6,789 nt of DNA from an uncultured Pseudomonadota bacterium (GTDB lineage: Bacteria; Pseudomonadota; Gammaproteobacteria; Methylococcales; Methylomonadaceae): positions 1 through 6,789 of the forward strand of contig CAIVBX010000265.1 in assembly GCA_903904275.1 (NCBI GenBank), written 5' to 3'. The notes under the pieces were generated by a model, which saw only the letters and a list, made by a program, of their open reading frames with translations, did not search any database and had not been told where the DNA came from. This document shows positions 6,096 to 6,789 of this stretch, one piece after another. A program made the translations under genes and the position numbers. Position 1 is the stretch's first letter. Each line of letters opens with the position of its first letter.

Positions 6096-6212
6096 CTAAA
6101 TTCTCGTATTGTATTCAAATAAATTTTATGGCTAATCTACACGAAATTTTAAAAAAAATCCTAGTTTATTAGTAGGAAATTAAATGTAATTTAGACGTAA
6201 ATAAAACTAGAG
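6096..6212. other. AT-rich leader region upstream of the globin remnant
   Basis: No gene is present. On the minus strand this would be the promoter and leader of the operon. TACAAT (6108-6113) and TAAAAT-like boxes are seen, but none has a good -35 at correct spacing, and TACAAT is too close to the ATG. An eight-T run (in minus-strand terms) follows a CCTA/TAGG stem of only 4 bp near 6162-6176, too weak to call a terminator. Confidence 0.3.
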
Positions 6213-6324
6213 AATTATTTACACTTTTTCAGCAACGGTAGAATGCGTCGTTTGGACTGTAAAATAAAGTTAATTTCTTATTTATTTTACAAATATAAAG
6301 AAACATACTTAGAATTATTTTACA
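6213..6324 (-). repeat. Right copy of the ~112-bp imperfect inverted repeat
   Basis: The reverse complement of this segment aligns end to end with 2283-2394. The matching motif copies read AATTATTTTACA at 6313-6324 (outermost), ATTTATTTTACA at 6280-6291 and AATTATTTACAC at 6213-6224 (one A shorter). An oppositely oriented copy sits at about 6258-6266. The blocks AAAGTTAATTT (6266-6276) and ACGGTAGAATGCG (6235-6247) are perfect partners of the left copy. Motif spacing (0, 33, 100) is almost the same as on the left (0, 32, 100). It lies 118 bp upstream of the globin start, so it may also hold operon regulatory sites. Confidence 0.75.
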
Positions 6325-6532
6325 TTTATGCTAATGACTTGAATTTAAAGGTCTGTGAAGAATAAGTTTAGATTTTTAAATGCTGTTTTATTTCACCAGT
6401 CCATACAAACAATTTTCCAACAATATGAATTTAAATGGATTATTAGTCTAATTGCAAAATAACCTGTAGAATTATTGACGATTCATCAAAGAAACAAGCT
6501 AATGCAGAATAATTTTTTAATTGCCTTGCTGA
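6325..6532. other. Gene-free AT-rich stretch
   Basis: No supportable gene, tRNA or clear terminator is seen. The minus-strand frame of the right-edge gene stays open for 26 codons past its TAA (to about 6452), which could be eroded coding sequence. AGAATTATT recurs at 6468-6476 and also occurs inside the right repeat at 6211-6219 and 6311-6319. Confidence 0.3.
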
Positions 6533-6788
6533 TTAAATTCCATCTGCCAAATCGCAGGGCATACCAGCCTCATCAATACCACCATGAGCTACATCCAATC
6601 CAACCCCAACAAGCTCGCTGATATTTTGAAAAATTGTTAAAGCTATTCCTTTATATACAGGCAATAGAAAAATAATACTTGACTGAATAGACGAGGAAAA
6701 ATACCCCGAAAAGCAATGATACGAACGATATAAATAGACCAACGCCTTGAATGAAGCCACCAGATTGAAAAAGAGTGTATACAAGAAG
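6533..6788 (-). pseudogene. End of an unrecognised membrane protein gene, probably frameshifted, cut by window edge
   Basis: Two minus-strand frames both look partly coding. The frame from the edge to TAA at 6651-6653 gives a glycine-rich, strongly hydrophobic stretch (SGGFIQGVGLFISFVSLLFG, then VFFLVYSVKYYFSIA), a convincing membrane segment. The other frame, ending at TAA 6533-6535, gives VYKGIALTIFQNISELVG and then GLDVAHGGIDEAGMPCDL, which looks like soluble protein. Its own upstream part is less plausible. Joining them near 6645-6655 would give one protein of about 85 visible residues: a membrane helix followed by a Gly/Asp-rich tail. No family is recognised. Alternatively, only the second frame is real and the gene is intact but partial. 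Confidence 0.4.
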
Positions 6789-6789
6789 A

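Noticed and set aside
6096..6130. TACAAT at 6108-6113 as the -10 of the globin/operon promoter
   Set aside because: It is only about 12 nt from the ATG, leaving almost no leader, and no -35 hexamer sits 16-18 bp upstream.
6160..6180. A second minus-strand terminator (CCTA ... TAGG followed by T residues)
   Set aside because: The stem is only about 4 bp with a 9-nt loop; it is too weak, and it would sit in the globin leader.
2278..6329. A 5-bp target site duplication flanking the repeats
   Set aside because: The bases outside the repeats are AAAAG on the left and TTTAT on the right. They do not match, nor do shifted versions by eye.

Overview
The window is AT-rich accessory DNA, probably from a gammaproteobacterium. 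The protein set (MsrP/MsrQ, HigB/HigA, a short LOV protein, a group 1 truncated globin) and the load of decayed mobile-element genes fit lineages such as the Beggiatoa/Thiotrichales group. That placement is a guess from gene style and base composition. Almost every recognisable gene lies on the minus strand.

Left part (1-2282): the C-terminal tail of an IS630-type transposase (plus strand) sits at the edge. Next is a helical protein gene broken by three frameshifts and a stop (251-1025). It retains two divergent copies of one internal unit. Upstream of it are a serine recombinase pseudogene (1016-1569; one frameshift, one stop) and an intact higB-higA toxin-antitoxin pair whose reading frames overlap by 4 nt. 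higB most likely starts at a TTG at 2212, behind an extended -10 promoter.

Central part (2283-6324): a 4-kb block is bounded by two imperfect inverted repeats of about 112 bp each. Each carries three direct copies and one inverted copy of a TGTAAAATAATT-like motif. Inside is a tightly packed minus-strand operon, in transcription order: truncated globin remnant, intrinsic terminator, SRPBCC lipid-binding-type protein, short LOV photoreceptor, di-iron fatty acid hydroxylase/sterol desaturase family membrane protein, msrP, msrQ. Spacers are 12-32 nt and msrP/msrQ share one base. Apart from the globin, these genes are intact, unlike most of their surroundings.

Right part (6325-6789): about 200 bp without a gene, then the end of an unrecognised, probably frameshifted, membrane protein gene running off the window.

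Working idea (inference): the block is an envelope photo-oxidative protection cassette. A blue-light/flavin sensor and a START-fold protein are coupled to lipid modification (di-iron enzyme) and repair of oxidised periplasmic methionines (MsrPQ). It is packaged between repeated ends that resemble transposon ends or shared regulatory regions. No transposase lies inside it.
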